The translations under genes were made by a program, and so were the position numbers. Under the pieces are notes generated by a model. The model had not been told where the DNA came from, made no database searches, and saw only the letters and a program-made list of their open reading frames with translations. From Roseomonas marmotae (GTDB lineage: Bacteria > Pseudomonadota > Alphaproteobacteria > Acetobacterales > Acetobacteraceae): a DNA stretch of 64,000 bases. Position 1 is the first letter of the stretch, and each line of letters begins with the position of its first letter. The stretch is from contig NZ_CP061092.1 of assembly GCF_017654485.1 (NCBI RefSeq), positions 155,320-219,319 on the forward strand. Direction: 5' to 3'. Shown here piece after piece: positions 35,052 to 43,292 of the stretch.

Positions 35052-35981
35052 GTGTCCGTCCTGTCCGCCCCCTACTTCCACGATGCCGACGCCGCCCGGG
35101 TGGAGCTTGAGCGCACCCTTTGGGCCAATGGCCCGGTTTGCCCGCGTTGCGGCGGCAAGGAGCGGATCACGGGCGTCAAGGGGGGCCGCGCCGGCCTTCG
35201 CCGATGCGGCCCGTGCAAGCGTCAGTTCACGGTCACGGTGGGCACGGTCTTTGAGTCCAGCCATGTTCCGCTGAACCTGTGGCTGCAAGCTGTCTATCTA
35301 ATGTGCAGCAGCAAGAAGGGTATCAGCGCGCACCAGATCATGCGGGTGCTGGACGTGCAGTACAAGACGGCTTGGTTCATGGCACATCGCATCCGCGAGG
35401 CCATGACGGCCGGCAGCCTGCCGCCGATCGGCGGCGACAGCGCGACGGTCGAAGTGGACGAGACTTTCATCGGCACGAAGTATCAGAAGCCGATGAACGC
35501 CCGTGGCTACGCGCACAAGAATGCCGTGCTGACGCTGGTTGAGCGCGGCGGCGCTGCGCGCTCCTTCCACGTGGATGGCACCGCCGCAAAGGATCTGCTG
35601 CCGATCATCCGCGCGCATGTGAAGCCCGGCACAGCCATCATGACGGATGAAGCCGGCCAGTACGTGACGCTCCGCAGCGACTTCCCGGCCCATGAGGTCG
35701 TTAAGCACGGCAAGGGCGAGTACGTGCGCGGTGCCGCGCACACCAACACAGTCGAAGGCTTCTACAGCGTGTTCAAGCGCGGAATGAAGGGCGTCTACCA
35801 GCACTGCGCTGAGAAGCATCTTCAACGCTACGTTGCGGAGTTTGATTTTCGGTACAACAATCGCGTCGCGCTTGGTATTGATGATGCCGGTCGGATCAAC
35901 CGCGCGTTGGGTGGAATTGTAGGGAAGCGGTTGACCTACCGGGACTCGTCCTTGGCCGAAGGCGCCGGGAGGCGGCGGTGA
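35052..35981 (+). CDS. IS1595-family transposase
   Basis: Transposase of 309 residues. The N-terminal zinc ribbon has Cys30, Cys33, Cys52 and Cys55 (CPRC ... CGPC). The helical region KKGISAHQIMRVLDVQYKTAWFM resembles the IS1595 helix-turn-helix. The catalytic core has Asp136 (EVDETFIG), Asp199 (MTDEAGQY) and the His-Asn-Glu region HTNTVEGFYSVFKRG (230-244). The start follows GGAGA. Its TGA overlaps the next gene (GTGA), so the passenger genes are translationally coupled to the transposase. No damage is visible. Confidence 0.93.
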   Translation: MSVLSAPYFHDADAARVELERTLWANGPVCPRCGGKERITGVKGGRAGLRRCGPCKRQFTVTVGTVFESSHVPLNLWLQAVYLMCSSKKGISAHQIMRVLDVQYKTAWFMAHRIREAMTAGSLPPIGGDSATVEVDETFIGTKYQKPMNARGYAHKNAVLTLVERGGAARSFHVDGTAAKDLLPIIRAHVKPGTAIMTDEAGQYVTLRSDFPAHEVVKHGKGEYVRGAAHTNTVEGFYSVFKRGMKGVYQHCAEKHLQRYVAEFDFRYNNRVALGIDDAGRINRALGGIVGKRLTYRDSSLAEGAGRRR

Positions 35982-36778
35982 TCGAAGAGAAGCAAGCAAC
36001 TTTGGTGCTACACGGTCTGGAGACAGACAACCGTCTGGTCCGAGCCGACGTGTTCGCCCGGAAGCTTACGGCCTTCCTTCGTGGGCTCGTGGCGGCCGAC
36101 AAGCTGGCGAACGGAAAGCAGCTTCACCAGTTCGTCATCACCGACTTGGCCATTGGTAGTGCCAAGGTCAAGATTCGCGAGAAGCAGAAGACGCGTGAGA
36201 GGCCGACCGCTTCCGGCGTCGCCACTTACGAGCGTGCCTTGGGTGCGATCTACAATGGTGATCGGCATGCCCAAGAGCTGCCCGAAGGGCTCTTGGCGAC
36301 GGTCACCAGCCTCACGAAGGGGGTAGATTCCGACTTCGCGCACGGCGAAGTCTCCTTCGCTAGCAGCAACGTGGTGCGCGTTGACGATTACCTGCACCGG
36401 CAATCCCAGCGGACGCGCGAGTTGATGCGCCATCCCGTTCAGCAACTAAGTCACCGCTACTATCACGGCCTCGCGAGGGGCGCCTTCGACGGCGTCCTGC
36501 GCGTCATGGACAGCCGTGGCGAGACGTTGCGGGCCAAGCTGGTGACGACTGCCGGCGGAGTTGAGATCGATTGCGTGGTGAATAAATCTCGCGTGCCCGA
36601 AATCCGCGAACTCCTTGAGGAGCGCGTGAGGATAGAAGGTCTCGCGCACTACGATGGGGAACAGCAGATCCCGGTTCGGGTAGACATCAACAAGGTCCAC
36701 ATCGTCAAACAGAAACCGGATCTCATTCGATGGCGCGGCGCGATGCTTCCGGGCGCCACTACCGGCGAGGACTGGTAG
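35978..36778 (+). CDS. unrecognised passenger protein of the IS1595 transposon
   Basis: A 266-residue protein I cannot assign. It is hydrophilic, without signal peptide or membrane segment. Residues 1-75 (LVLHGLETDNRLVRADVFARKLTAFL, HQFVITDLAIGSAKVKI) look like an alpha-beta domain. The centre is rich in basic residues (RQSQRTRELMRH), and the C-terminal third (LRAKLVTTAGGVEIDCVV, VRIEGLAHYDGEQQIPVRVDI) suggests a small beta-barrel of nucleic-acid-binding type. GTG start overlapping the transposase stop. The gene is followed after two bases by the PIN gene, so the pair may form a complex; antitoxin, adaptor or accessory transposition roles are all possible. Confidence 0.7.
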   Translation: MIEEKQATLVLHGLETDNRLVRADVFARKLTAFLRGLVAADKLANGKQLHQFVITDLAIGSAKVKIREKQKTRERPTASGVATYERALGAIYNGDRHAQELPEGLLATVTSLTKGVDSDFAHGEVSFASSNVVRVDDYLHRQSQRTRELMRHPVQQLSHRYYHGLARGAFDGVLRVMDSRGETLRAKLVTTAGGVEIDCVVNKSRVPEIRELLEERVRIEGLAHYDGEQQIPVRVDINKVHIVKQKPDLIRWRGAMLPGATTGEDW

Positions 36779-36780
36779 TC

Positions 36781-37356
36781 ATGGCTGTGGAGCGCGAATA
36801 CTTCTGGGACAGCTGCGTTCTTATCGCCTATCTGTGCGACGAAACGCACGCCTACGACATCGATAGCATCAAGGCTCATCTAGAGGACGCAAGAACTGGC
36901 CGCATAAAGATCTACGTGTCCAGCATAGCCGCCGCCGAAGTGCTTCCCTCTCGTCTGAAAGTAGCGCCCTCATTCGAAGATTTTATGGACGACTACCTTA
37001 GCGCCATCGTTCCTTTCGATCCGTCGCCCAACGTGATGACACTCGCGGCGCGGCTCCGCGACTTGCCCTACATGGATGCAAGAGGGCAGCGGCGGACGCT
37101 GAGCACGCCCGATGCCATCATGCTCGCGACGGCGGTTCACTTAGGGGAGGCGTGGTCGGTCAGGCTCGCCGCTATCCACACCTTCGACAAGGGCGGACGC
37201 AAGGACGCAGACGGAAGCAAGTCAGTCCCGATCCTCGGTTATGAGAACTGCTGCACCGGCTTCGATCCCGAACAGATGGTACTCGCTGAGCGCGTCATTC
37301 GCATCACGCGATGCCCCCCGATCCACCCAAACCCGAAGCTGCCCTATGACCCGTAA
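36781..37356 (+). CDS. PIN-domain ribonuclease-like protein
   Basis: A 191-residue PIN-domain protein, longer than a typical VapC (about 130). The four acidic residues of the PIN active site are present: Asp10 (YFWDSCVLIAYL), Glu53 (AAAEVL), Asp111 (STPDAIMLATA) and Asp136 (HTFDKGG). PIN proteins are Mg-dependent RNases in toxin-antitoxin and RNA-processing systems. The ATG at 36781 lies two bases after the upstream stop. A C-terminal extension of about 50 residues with Cys-Cys and Pro-rich segments is unusual. A small basic ORF overlaps its 3' end. Confidence 0.85.
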   Translation: MAVEREYFWDSCVLIAYLCDETHAYDIDSIKAHLEDARTGRIKIYVSSIAAAEVLPSRLKVAPSFEDFMDDYLSAIVPFDPSPNVMTLAARLRDLPYMDARGQRRTLSTPDAIMLATAVHLGEAWSVRLAAIHTFDKGGRKDADGSKSVPILGYENCCTGFDPEQMVLAERVIRITRCPPIHPNPKLPYDP

Positions 37357-37531
37357 GTCAGACGCGGCTTCAGTCCAGAAGCTTCGCTTCATTGAAGCGG
37401 CGCGCAAGCTGGGCGCAAACGAGGACGAGGATGACTTCCGCGCCAAACTGGCCGTGATCGCGCGCCAGAAGCCGAAGGGCGCGGCGCCGCCAAATCCGCC
37501 GAAGGCGCCCAAGGGGAAGAAGGGCGGCTGA
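37346..37531 (+). CDS. small basic protein, transposon passenger
   Basis: A 61-residue protein overlapping the PIN stop by 11 bases. The N-terminal half (SVQKLRFIEAARKLGANEDEDDFRAKLAVIARQ) is helical with an acidic patch, and the tail is Lys-Pro-rich (PKGAAPPNPPKAPKGKKGG). It has no recognised domain. Size, overlap and mixed charge fit a small partner or antitoxin of the PIN protein, but that is inference. Confidence 0.65.
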   Translation: MTRKSDAASVQKLRFIEAARKLGANEDEDDFRAKLAVIARQKPKGAAPPNPPKAPKGKKGG

Positions 37532-38880
37532 TCCAGCGGGGCTAGGGCGACAGTCCTACTCGGCAGCCCGTGTTTGCGAAGTGCATAATCCCCTATCTTT
37601 ACGCCAGATCGCGGCGCAACTCGGCCGATCGCCGTCGACCATCAGCCGTGAGATCGGCCGCAATGGTGGCCGCATGCAGTATCGTGCTATGGCTGCTGAT
37701 GGACGAAGCTGGCAGCAAGCGTGCCGCCCCAAGCCGTGCCTGCTGGCCACCCATCGGTCTCTGCAGGCCGTGGTGGCAGAGAAGCTGGCGCAGCAGTGGT
37801 CGCCACAGCAGGTATCCGGCTGGCTTGAGGTGGAGTACCCTGACGACGAGGCCATGCGGGTGTCGCACGAGACGATCTACAGGAGCCTGTTCATTCAGGC
37901 GCGCGGCGTCCTGAAGAAAGAGCTGCTGGCGACGCTCCGGAGCCGCCGTCTGATGCGGCGCGCCAAGACTTCCACGACGGAAGGACAACCCAGAGGGCAG
38001 ATCATCGGCGCCGTGTCGATCCGCGAACGCCCCGCCGAGATTGAGGACCGTGCTGTTCCAGGCCACTGGGAAGGCGACCTGCTCTCAGGTGGCAAGAACA
38101 CGCATGTTGCGACCCTGGTGGAGCGCCGATCCCGCTTTCTGATGCTCGTCCAGGTGGATGGCAAAGATACTGAGAGCGTGGTTGATGCGCTGGTCCGGCA
38201 GGTCCAGCAACTTCCGCGGGGGCTGATGTCGTCGCTGACCTGGGACCGCGGAATGGAGCTGGCCCAGCACAAGCGTTTCGCTGTTGCGGCGGATGTTGCG
38301 GTATACTTCTGTGATCCCCGCAGCCCCTGGCAGCGGGGCAGCAACGAGAACACCAACGGTCTTTTGCGGCAGTACCTGCCCAGGGGATCGGATCTATCCG
38401 TTCACAGCCAGGATGATCTCGACACGATCGCCCTGCGGCTCAACACCCGGCCAAGGAAAACCCTTGGCTACAAAACACCAGCCGCTACCCTTGCCCAGGC
38501 CGTTGCGCTGACCAGTTGAACCCACCATGGCTTTTTTTAAAATGTCGCGATCAAGGCGCGCGCGCTCGAGCTCACGACGCAGGCGAGCAATCTCGGCAGC
38601 CTGATCCGCCGGCGAAGATGCTGGGCCAGATGGCGAAGCGACAGGCCCCGTGCCTGCCGTAACGGGCTGCGGCCGCGGCACCTCACCAGTCTGCCGTCGC
38701 CGCCAGTTGCGCAGCATGGAGGGCTGGATGCCCAACTCGCCCGCGACTTGCGTCAGCGGGCGGCCGCTGGAGCGCAACAGCGCAACCGCCTCCTGCTTGA
38801 ACTCCGGCGTGAATCGCGCCGTGTCTTGTTCATCGGACACCTTCCTTGCTCCCAGGGAGCTTACTCAGCGGTGTCCACCA

Positions 38881-39133
38881 ATTCGAAGGAGGATCACTTT
38901 TCACCCGAGTATCGCTCATGGCTTACGGCACTGAGCTTTCCGCAAGGAAATCTCTGAAAATCCTCTGGCAGCCTCTCTGCAGACCTTAATAGGTTTATCC
39001 TACGTGATTCGCAGTTTGTGACCGTTAGGTTTTTAGAGGTTTCCGATTCGCGCCTAGATAGGCGCGTGGCCGCTGGGCCACGCGCTCACACGGCCGCATC
39101 TCAAGCGGCGTGGCTATGCCGCCTGGTCGGGTC
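38881..39133. other. intergenic, no gene seen
   Basis: Approximately 250 bp between the IS3 end and the 3' end of the leftward hydrolase gene. A short AT-richer stretch (TTAATAGGTTTATCC, about 38987) is present. No feature is assigned. Confidence 0.4.
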
Positions 39134-40090
39134 TCAGGCTGGCGTGTACTTGCCGCTGATCTGCCGCGCCGGCACTCCAGTGGGCAGCGCCTTCTCACCG
39201 CGCGCAACCAGCTTCTCGTTCTCCTGAGCCCGTGTCCCAGGGGTCCAACGCCGCTTCAGCTCGTCGCGTACGCGGAAGTGCAGCCGGCCGAGACCTGCCG
39301 TCTCCAATTCCACCGTATCGCCATCGTGCAGCGCGCTCAGGCCGCGGTGATTGGTACCTGTTGCCACCACGTCGCCGGGTTCAAGGGTGTGGATGCTGCT
39401 CAGCCAACTAATGCAGCGCGGAATGCGGTGCGCCATGTCGGAGGTGTTAAAGCCCTGCCGGAGCTCACCGTTGATCCAGAGGCGGATGTCGAGCGACTGC
39501 GGATCGCCCACCTCGTCGGCGGTGACAAGGAAGGGCCCCATGGGCGCAAAGGTGTCACGGGACTTGGCTTGGAAGAACACGTTGTTTGCGGGTGGCATGC
39601 CGCGCGCCGAGCCGTCGATGAAGTTCATGTAGCCGAAGACATGGGTCATCGCCTCGGCCTCCGAGACGTTGGTGGCGCGCTTGCCGATTACCAGCGCCAT
39701 CTCGGCCTCCGCCTCGAACGCGATGGCGGGGATGTCGGGCAGCACCATGGTATCGCCAGGGCCAATCACGGCACCGGGCGACTTGTGGAACGCATTGATC
39801 GGCGGCGCCTCGGGCAGCGTGCCGTCTTCCATGTAGTTTACCGCCATGCAGTCGATCTGCCGCACGCGGGGAAGAGGGGCACGCAGTCGCGCCTCGGACA
39901 GCTTCTTGCCCGTCTCCTTCGTCAGCTCTGCCTCGATCTTCGTCCTGAATGCGTCGAATTCCGCGATCAGGGCTGGCATCAGGTCCAGCGTGTCGCGGTG
40001 GGGCAGCGATGAGAGCAGCGGCGTCAGATCGACGATGGCGTCGCCCTTGACGACACCGAGCCTGTAGTCATCGAAATACGTGAGTCGCAA
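39134..40090 (-). CDS. fumarylacetoacetate hydrolase (FAH) family protein
   Basis: Metal-dependent C-C bond hydrolase or decarboxylase/isomerase of 318 residues. The core has INAFHKSPGAVIGPGDTMVLP, the acidic metal-ligand segment AFEAEAEMALVIGKRATNV, GYMNFIDGSARGM, FFQAKSRDTFAPMGPFLVTADEV and the end LEPGDVVATGTNHRG. I chose the TTG at 40090, preceded by GGGGGGAAG, because the protein then begins LRLTYFDDYRLGVV as relatives do; the upstream extension lacks similarity. It is transcribed divergently from a NitT-type importer and may process its substrate. Confidence 0.85.
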   Translation of the reverse strand: MRLTYFDDYRLGVVKGDAIVDLTPLLSSLPHRDTLDLMPALIAEFDAFRTKIEAELTKETGKKLSEARLRAPLPRVRQIDCMAVNYMEDGTLPEAPPINAFHKSPGAVIGPGDTMVLPDIPAIAFEAEAEMALVIGKRATNVSEAEAMTHVFGYMNFIDGSARGMPPANNVFFQAKSRDTFAPMGPFLVTADEVGDPQSLDIRLWINGELRQGFNTSDMAHRIPRCISWLSSIHTLEPGDVVATGTNHRGLSALHDGDTVELETAGLGRLHFRVRDELKRRWTPGTRAQENEKLVARGEKALPTGVPARQISGKYTPA

Positions 40091-40150
40091 GATTCTTCCC
40101 CCCGGTTCGCGTTCCGTCGCCGGGCGTGCGACGGCGGCATGGAAGCCGCC

Positions 40151-40235
40151 AAGCACAGAGTCGTGCCACCGCCGGAATGCTGTAGGCAAGCACGGAATCG
40201 TGCTTCTGTCGGAATGTTATAGACAAGCACAGCAG
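40151..40235. promoter_or_regulatory. 37-bp tandem repeat, putative iterated operator
   Basis: AAGCAC recurs at 40151, 40188 and 40225, exactly 37 bp apart. Two complete units (40151-40187, 40188-40224) agree at most positions, sharing TCGTGC and CGGAATG. Each contains an inverted repeat, perfect in unit 2: AAGCACG-GAAT-CGTGCTT. It lies between divergent FAH and ABC-importer genes and looks like a cooperative regulator array. Confidence 0.7.
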
Positions 40236-40397
40236 CCATCAATGCGTACTGCAGCGCAGGGCTTGCACGTGCCGCCGAGGCTTGGTTTCGCTGCATTGCG
40301 AGATATGCAGCGGCGCCTCATGGAGCAGCAATTACTGCTTGTTCATCGGCGCCAAGCAGATAGGCTGGTCGAAAATTATAAATGGGGAAGCGGTTCC

Positions 40398-41441
40398 ATG
40401 ATTAGCCACGCTGCGTTCGCGTTCGGCCGTCCCGTGTCCCGCCGCACGGCGCTCGGCCTTCTTGCCGCGCCCACGCTGGTTCCCGCCGCGCGCGCGCAGT
40501 CGCGGCCCCTGCGGTCCATCGTGTTCGTGCAGCCTAGTCCGTCCGCGATCAATTCCTACGCCGTCCAGGTCGGCATCGGGGAGGGCTATTTCCGTGAGGA
40601 GGGCCTGTCTGTCCGCAGTGAGGCCGTGAACGGCTCAGGCCCCGTGCTCCAGGCGCTCGCCTCCGGCCAGGCGCAGTTCGGCCGGCCGGGACCTGCACCG
40701 GTGCTGCGGGCGCGGGCGCGGGGCGCGGACGTGGTATTCCTGTACAACGGTCTGCCGCAGTCATCCTTCGGCATCCTGGTGCGGCAGAACTCGGCTTACC
40801 GCACGCCGGACCAGCTGCGCGGCAAGGTGATCGGCGTCGGCACGGCGGACGGGGCGGAGGTGGGCTTCGCGCGTGCCATCCTGAACGACCTGGGCATGCA
40901 GGAGCCGCGCGACTATCGCTTCATCCCGGTCGGGGACGGCGGCCCGGCGGTGGCTGGATTCCTGCGGGGCGACATCGAAGCCTATGTCGGTGCCACCGCC
41001 GATGCCGCGATCCTGAACCACCGCGGCATGGCGGTGCGCGACATTACGCCGGACAAGTACCAGACCTTCTTCGGAAACGGCTTCGCTGCCATGCGCGACT
41101 TCATCGATGGCAACCCACAGGTGATAGAAGGCTTCGGCCGATCGCTGGTACGCGCCACGCGCTTTTCCAACGATCCCGCTAACCGCGAGAAGGTGCTGCG
41201 TCACCTCGCCGTCGCCAACCCACAGGAGCTGGAGGACCGGGCCTTCGCAAACGCGCTCCTCGACGCGGTTCTGCTGAAGAGTCAGCCTCACGACCCGGCC
41301 AAGGGCTGGGGCTATCAGGAACCCGAACACTGGGGGGCCTGGCACCGCAGCATGGTCGAGAGCCGCGAGCTCGACGCCCCGCTGCCCGATCTGTCCGCCG
41401 CCTACACCAACCGCTTCGTCGAGGCATGGAACCGGAGATGA
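40398..41441 (+). CDS. NitT/TauT-type ABC transporter substrate-binding protein
   Basis: Periplasmic receptor (347 residues) of the SsuA/TauA/NMT1 family that binds sulfonates, nitrate, pyrimidine precursors or aromatic acids. Tat-like signal GRPVSRRTALGLLAAP with cleavage near ARAQ. VQPSPSAINSYAVQVGIGEGYFREEGLSV, VNGSGPVLQALASGQAQFGRPG and RGKVIGVGTADGAEVG are typical. ATG 40398 chosen for the signal peptide. It is followed directly by ATPase and permease genes, so unlike the other receptors in this window it has a complete transporter. Confidence 0.9.
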   Translation: MISHAAFAFGRPVSRRTALGLLAAPTLVPAARAQSRPLRSIVFVQPSPSAINSYAVQVGIGEGYFREEGLSVRSEAVNGSGPVLQALASGQAQFGRPGPAPVLRARARGADVVFLYNGLPQSSFGILVRQNSAYRTPDQLRGKVIGVGTADGAEVGFARAILNDLGMQEPRDYRFIPVGDGGPAVAGFLRGDIEAYVGATADAAILNHRGMAVRDITPDKYQTFFGNGFAAMRDFIDGNPQVIEGFGRSLVRATRFSNDPANREKVLRHLAVANPQELEDRAFANALLDAVLLKSQPHDPAKGWGYQEPEHWGAWHRSMVESRELDAPLPDLSAAYTNRFVEAWNRR

Positions 41442-41443
41442 GC

Positions 41444-42259
41444 ATGAGCCTTGCGGCCGCTGAACTCCCCGCCACGCCGGCTACCCGCGACGACCGCGCG
41501 GTCTTCGCGCTTCGTGGCGTCGGCAAGACATACACGCGGCGCAGCATCGAGGCGCTCGGCCGGATAGACCTGACCCTGGGGGCCAGCACCTTCTCCTCCG
41601 TGATTGGGGCGTCGGGCTGCGGCAAATCTACCCTGCTCAAGATCATGGCGGGGCTGGTGCCGCCGAGCTCCGGCAGCGTCATGCTGGCGGGGCGGCCCGT
41701 TACCGGCCCGCGCCGCGACATTGGCATGATGTTCCAGCAGGCGACGCTGTTTCCCTGGAAGACCACGTTGGAGAACATCGTCCTGCCAGTCGAGATCCGC
41801 GACGGCCGCGCCGCCGCGCGCGCCCACTACGGCAAAGCCCAGGCTCTGCTGGAACTGGTGGGGCTGAAGGGCTTCGAGGGCGTCTACCCGAATGAACTCT
41901 CGGGCGGCATGGCGCAGCGCGCGGCGATCTGCCGCATGCTGATCACCGAGCCGGAAGTGCTGTTGCTGGACGAGCCCTTCTCCGCGCTGGATGAGCTGAC
42001 GCGCGACTTCATGAACATGGAGCTGCAACGCATCTGCCTCCAACGAGGCGCCACCACCTTTCTGGTTACCCACTCCATTCCCGAGGCGGTGATCCTGTCG
42101 GATACCGTCTACGTCATGTCTCCTCGTCCCGGCCGCATCGTGGAGACGGTGACGGTTGACCTGCCGCGGCCACGCACGCTGGATATGGTGACGACCCCGC
42201 GTTTTGGCGCACTGGTGGACCGTATCCGCAGCCACCTGGACAAAGGATCCTTCCTGTGA
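41444..42259 (+). CDS. NitT/TauT-type ABC transporter ATP-binding protein
   Basis: Cytoplasmic ATPase of 271 residues. Walker A GASGCGKST, Q-loop MMFQQATLFPW, signature LSGGMAQRAAICRML, Walker B VLLLDEPFSALDE and H-loop LVTHSIPEA are all present. ATG 41444 follows GGAG at six bases; ATG 41438, overlapping the receptor stop, is an alternative. It overlaps the permease start by four bases. It energises import of the ligand bound by the upstream receptor. Confidence 0.93.
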   Translation: MSLAAAELPATPATRDDRAVFALRGVGKTYTRRSIEALGRIDLTLGASTFSSVIGASGCGKSTLLKIMAGLVPPSSGSVMLAGRPVTGPRRDIGMMFQQATLFPWKTTLENIVLPVEIRDGRAAARAHYGKAQALLELVGLKGFEGVYPNELSGGMAQRAAICRMLITEPEVLLLDEPFSALDELTRDFMNMELQRICLQRGATTFLVTHSIPEAVILSDTVYVMSPRPGRIVETVTVDLPRPRTLDMVTTPRFGALVDRIRSHLDKGSFL

Positions 42260-43113
42260 GCGAGGTCGCGCTTTCCGCCGCCCTGGAGACCGAGAACACG
42301 GTCTGGAGGGAGCAGGATTCCTGGTTTGACCGCATCCCGCGCTCGGTCGCAATGGCCGCGCTGGCCTTCATCGCGATCGGACTGTGGCAGGCGGTTTCCT
42401 GGAGCGGCTTGGTCTCCCCCATCATCCTGCCTTCGCCCGGGGACACGCTGCGGCACCTGATTTTTGTGGGAGGCAACCTGTTATCCGGCGGCTACATGCT
42501 CCAGTCACTGTGGGTGACGCTGCAGGAACTCGTGCTGTCCTTCGCGCTCGCGGTTGGGATCGGCTTCGCCCTTGGCGTGCTGGTGGGGGAGACCGCCTTC
42601 GGCGAGCGCGCCGTGATGCCCTATCTGGTCGCGGTGGACACCATGCCCAAGGTCGCTTTCGCGCCGCTCTTCATTGCGTGGCTGGGCTTCGGAATCGAGA
42701 GCAAGGTGGCGCTGGCCACCTTCATCGCGACCTTTCCTATTGTGGTCGGCACGGCGGCAGGGCTGCACGCCTCTGACGAGAATGCCCGCATGCTGTTCAA
42801 AACGATGGGGGCAAGCCGCTGGCAGACACTGGTGAAGATGAAGCTGCCAACCGGCATGCCGCAGTTCTTCACCGGGCTGAAGATCGCCTCCGTGGGCGTC
42901 ATGGCCGGCGTGATCACCGGCGAGTTCCTGGGCGGCGGCCGCGGCTTTGGCGAACTGATCCGGGTAGCGTCCACCAACCTCGATACCGCGCGGGTCTTCG
43001 CGCTGATCCTCTACCTCAGCTTGCTCGGACTGCTAAGCTTCGGGCTGGTGGCCTGGACGCAGCGACGGGTGGTGTTCTGGCAGAGCGCGAGCGTGGCGCG
43101 GGAGGTAGGATAG
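42256..43113 (+). CDS. NitT/TauT-type ABC transporter permease
   Basis: Inner-membrane permease of 285 residues with about six hydrophobic segments, starting SVAMAALAFIAIGLWQAVSW. The EAA loop is GASRWQTLVKMKLPTGMPQFFTGLKIA, followed by GVMAGVITGEFLGGGRGFGELI. GTG start in a GTGA overlap with the ATPase gene. It completes a three-gene importer; the substrate is unknown, but the divergent FAH-family enzyme points to an organic acid or aromatic breakdown product. Confidence 0.92.
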   Translation: MSEVALSAALETENTVWREQDSWFDRIPRSVAMAALAFIAIGLWQAVSWSGLVSPIILPSPGDTLRHLIFVGGNLLSGGYMLQSLWVTLQELVLSFALAVGIGFALGVLVGETAFGERAVMPYLVAVDTMPKVAFAPLFIAWLGFGIESKVALATFIATFPIVVGTAAGLHASDENARMLFKTMGASRWQTLVKMKLPTGMPQFFTGLKIASVGVMAGVITGEFLGGGRGFGELIRVASTNLDTARVFALILYLSLLGLLSFGLVAWTQRRVVFWQSASVAREVG

Positions 43114-43292
43114 CCATTGGCAATGCGCCACGGGGGTGTACCGACCGCGGATGATGAGACACCTGAGTGAAGCCTAAGAGCACCTGCTGTCTGGCCGCGG
43201 AACATTGTTGGGATCCGGTCGGGCTGACTATCCTGGACTATCGCCGCCGGTTCGAGTGCCTGCCACGCGCTGTCCTGGGGCGGAGGTGAGTT

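Larger units (their letters stand above)
34990..37593 (+). mobile_element. IS1595-family transposon with three passenger genes
   Basis: The 2604-bp unit has inverted ends GGGGATTATGTATTTGACAA and GGGGATTATGCACTTCGCAA (read inward), flanked by perfect 8-bp repeats TATCTTTA (34982-34989 and 37594-37601), the duplication size of IS1595. It carries a transposase and three further genes on the same strand, all coupled or nearly so. Codon use is somewhat less GC-extreme than in neighbouring chromosomal genes. Confidence 0.95.
34747..38519 (+). pseudogene. IS30 transposase, interrupted
   Basis: Codons 1-81 lie at 34747-34989 and codons 82 onward at 37602-38519. Joined through one TATCTTTA they give a continuous 386-residue IS30 transposase whose helix-turn-helix GLSLRQIAAQLGRSPSTISRE spans the joint exactly. 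The C-terminal part has VPGHWEGDLL (first Asp), SSLTWDRGMEL (second Asp) and SPWQRGSNENTNGLLRQYLP (Glu). The N-terminal piece resembles a HTH_38 protein on its own, but it is only the severed front. Confidence 0.93.
34687..38526 (+). mobile_element. IS30-family element, split by an IS1595-type transposon
   Basis: Inverted ends GGTGGGTTCAACTGGTCAGC and the complement at 38507-38526, flanked by AT on both sides. Without the inner transposon and one target copy it measures 1228 bp, normal for IS30. Confidence 0.92.
34657..38840 (-). pseudogene. IS3 orfA, split by IS30
   Basis: Orf A (113 residues when restored) begins MSDEQDTARFTPEFKQEAVAL, has the HTH segment QVAGELGIQPSMLRNWRRRQ and the coiled coil EIARLRRELERARLDRDILKKA. 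The codon after GCC continues at 34686 as IGIFSETPR and a stop overlapping the orfB ATG. The slippery run A-AAA-AAG-C lies at 38530-38540, where a -1 shift would make OrfAB. Confidence 0.88.
34250..38880 (-). mobile_element. IS3-family element, truncated and split by IS30
   Basis: Leftward IS3 with orfA at the right and orfB at the left. The right end is near 38880 (reading inward TGGTGGACACCGCTGAG). The left part of orfB is lost at the IS701 border, and no other orfB C-terminal fragment exists in the window. IS30 (34687-38526) is inserted inside orfA with a 2-bp AT duplication. Confidence 0.85.

Noticed and set aside
36781..37356. Plain VapC toxin of a VapBC pair
   Set aside because: The protein is about 60 residues longer than VapC, and the preceding gene is 266 codons rather than a small AbrB/RHH/Phd-type antitoxin, so the simple label would mislead.
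40151..40235. CRISPR array
   Set aside because: Units are contiguous without unique spacers, there are only two full units, and no cas gene is present.
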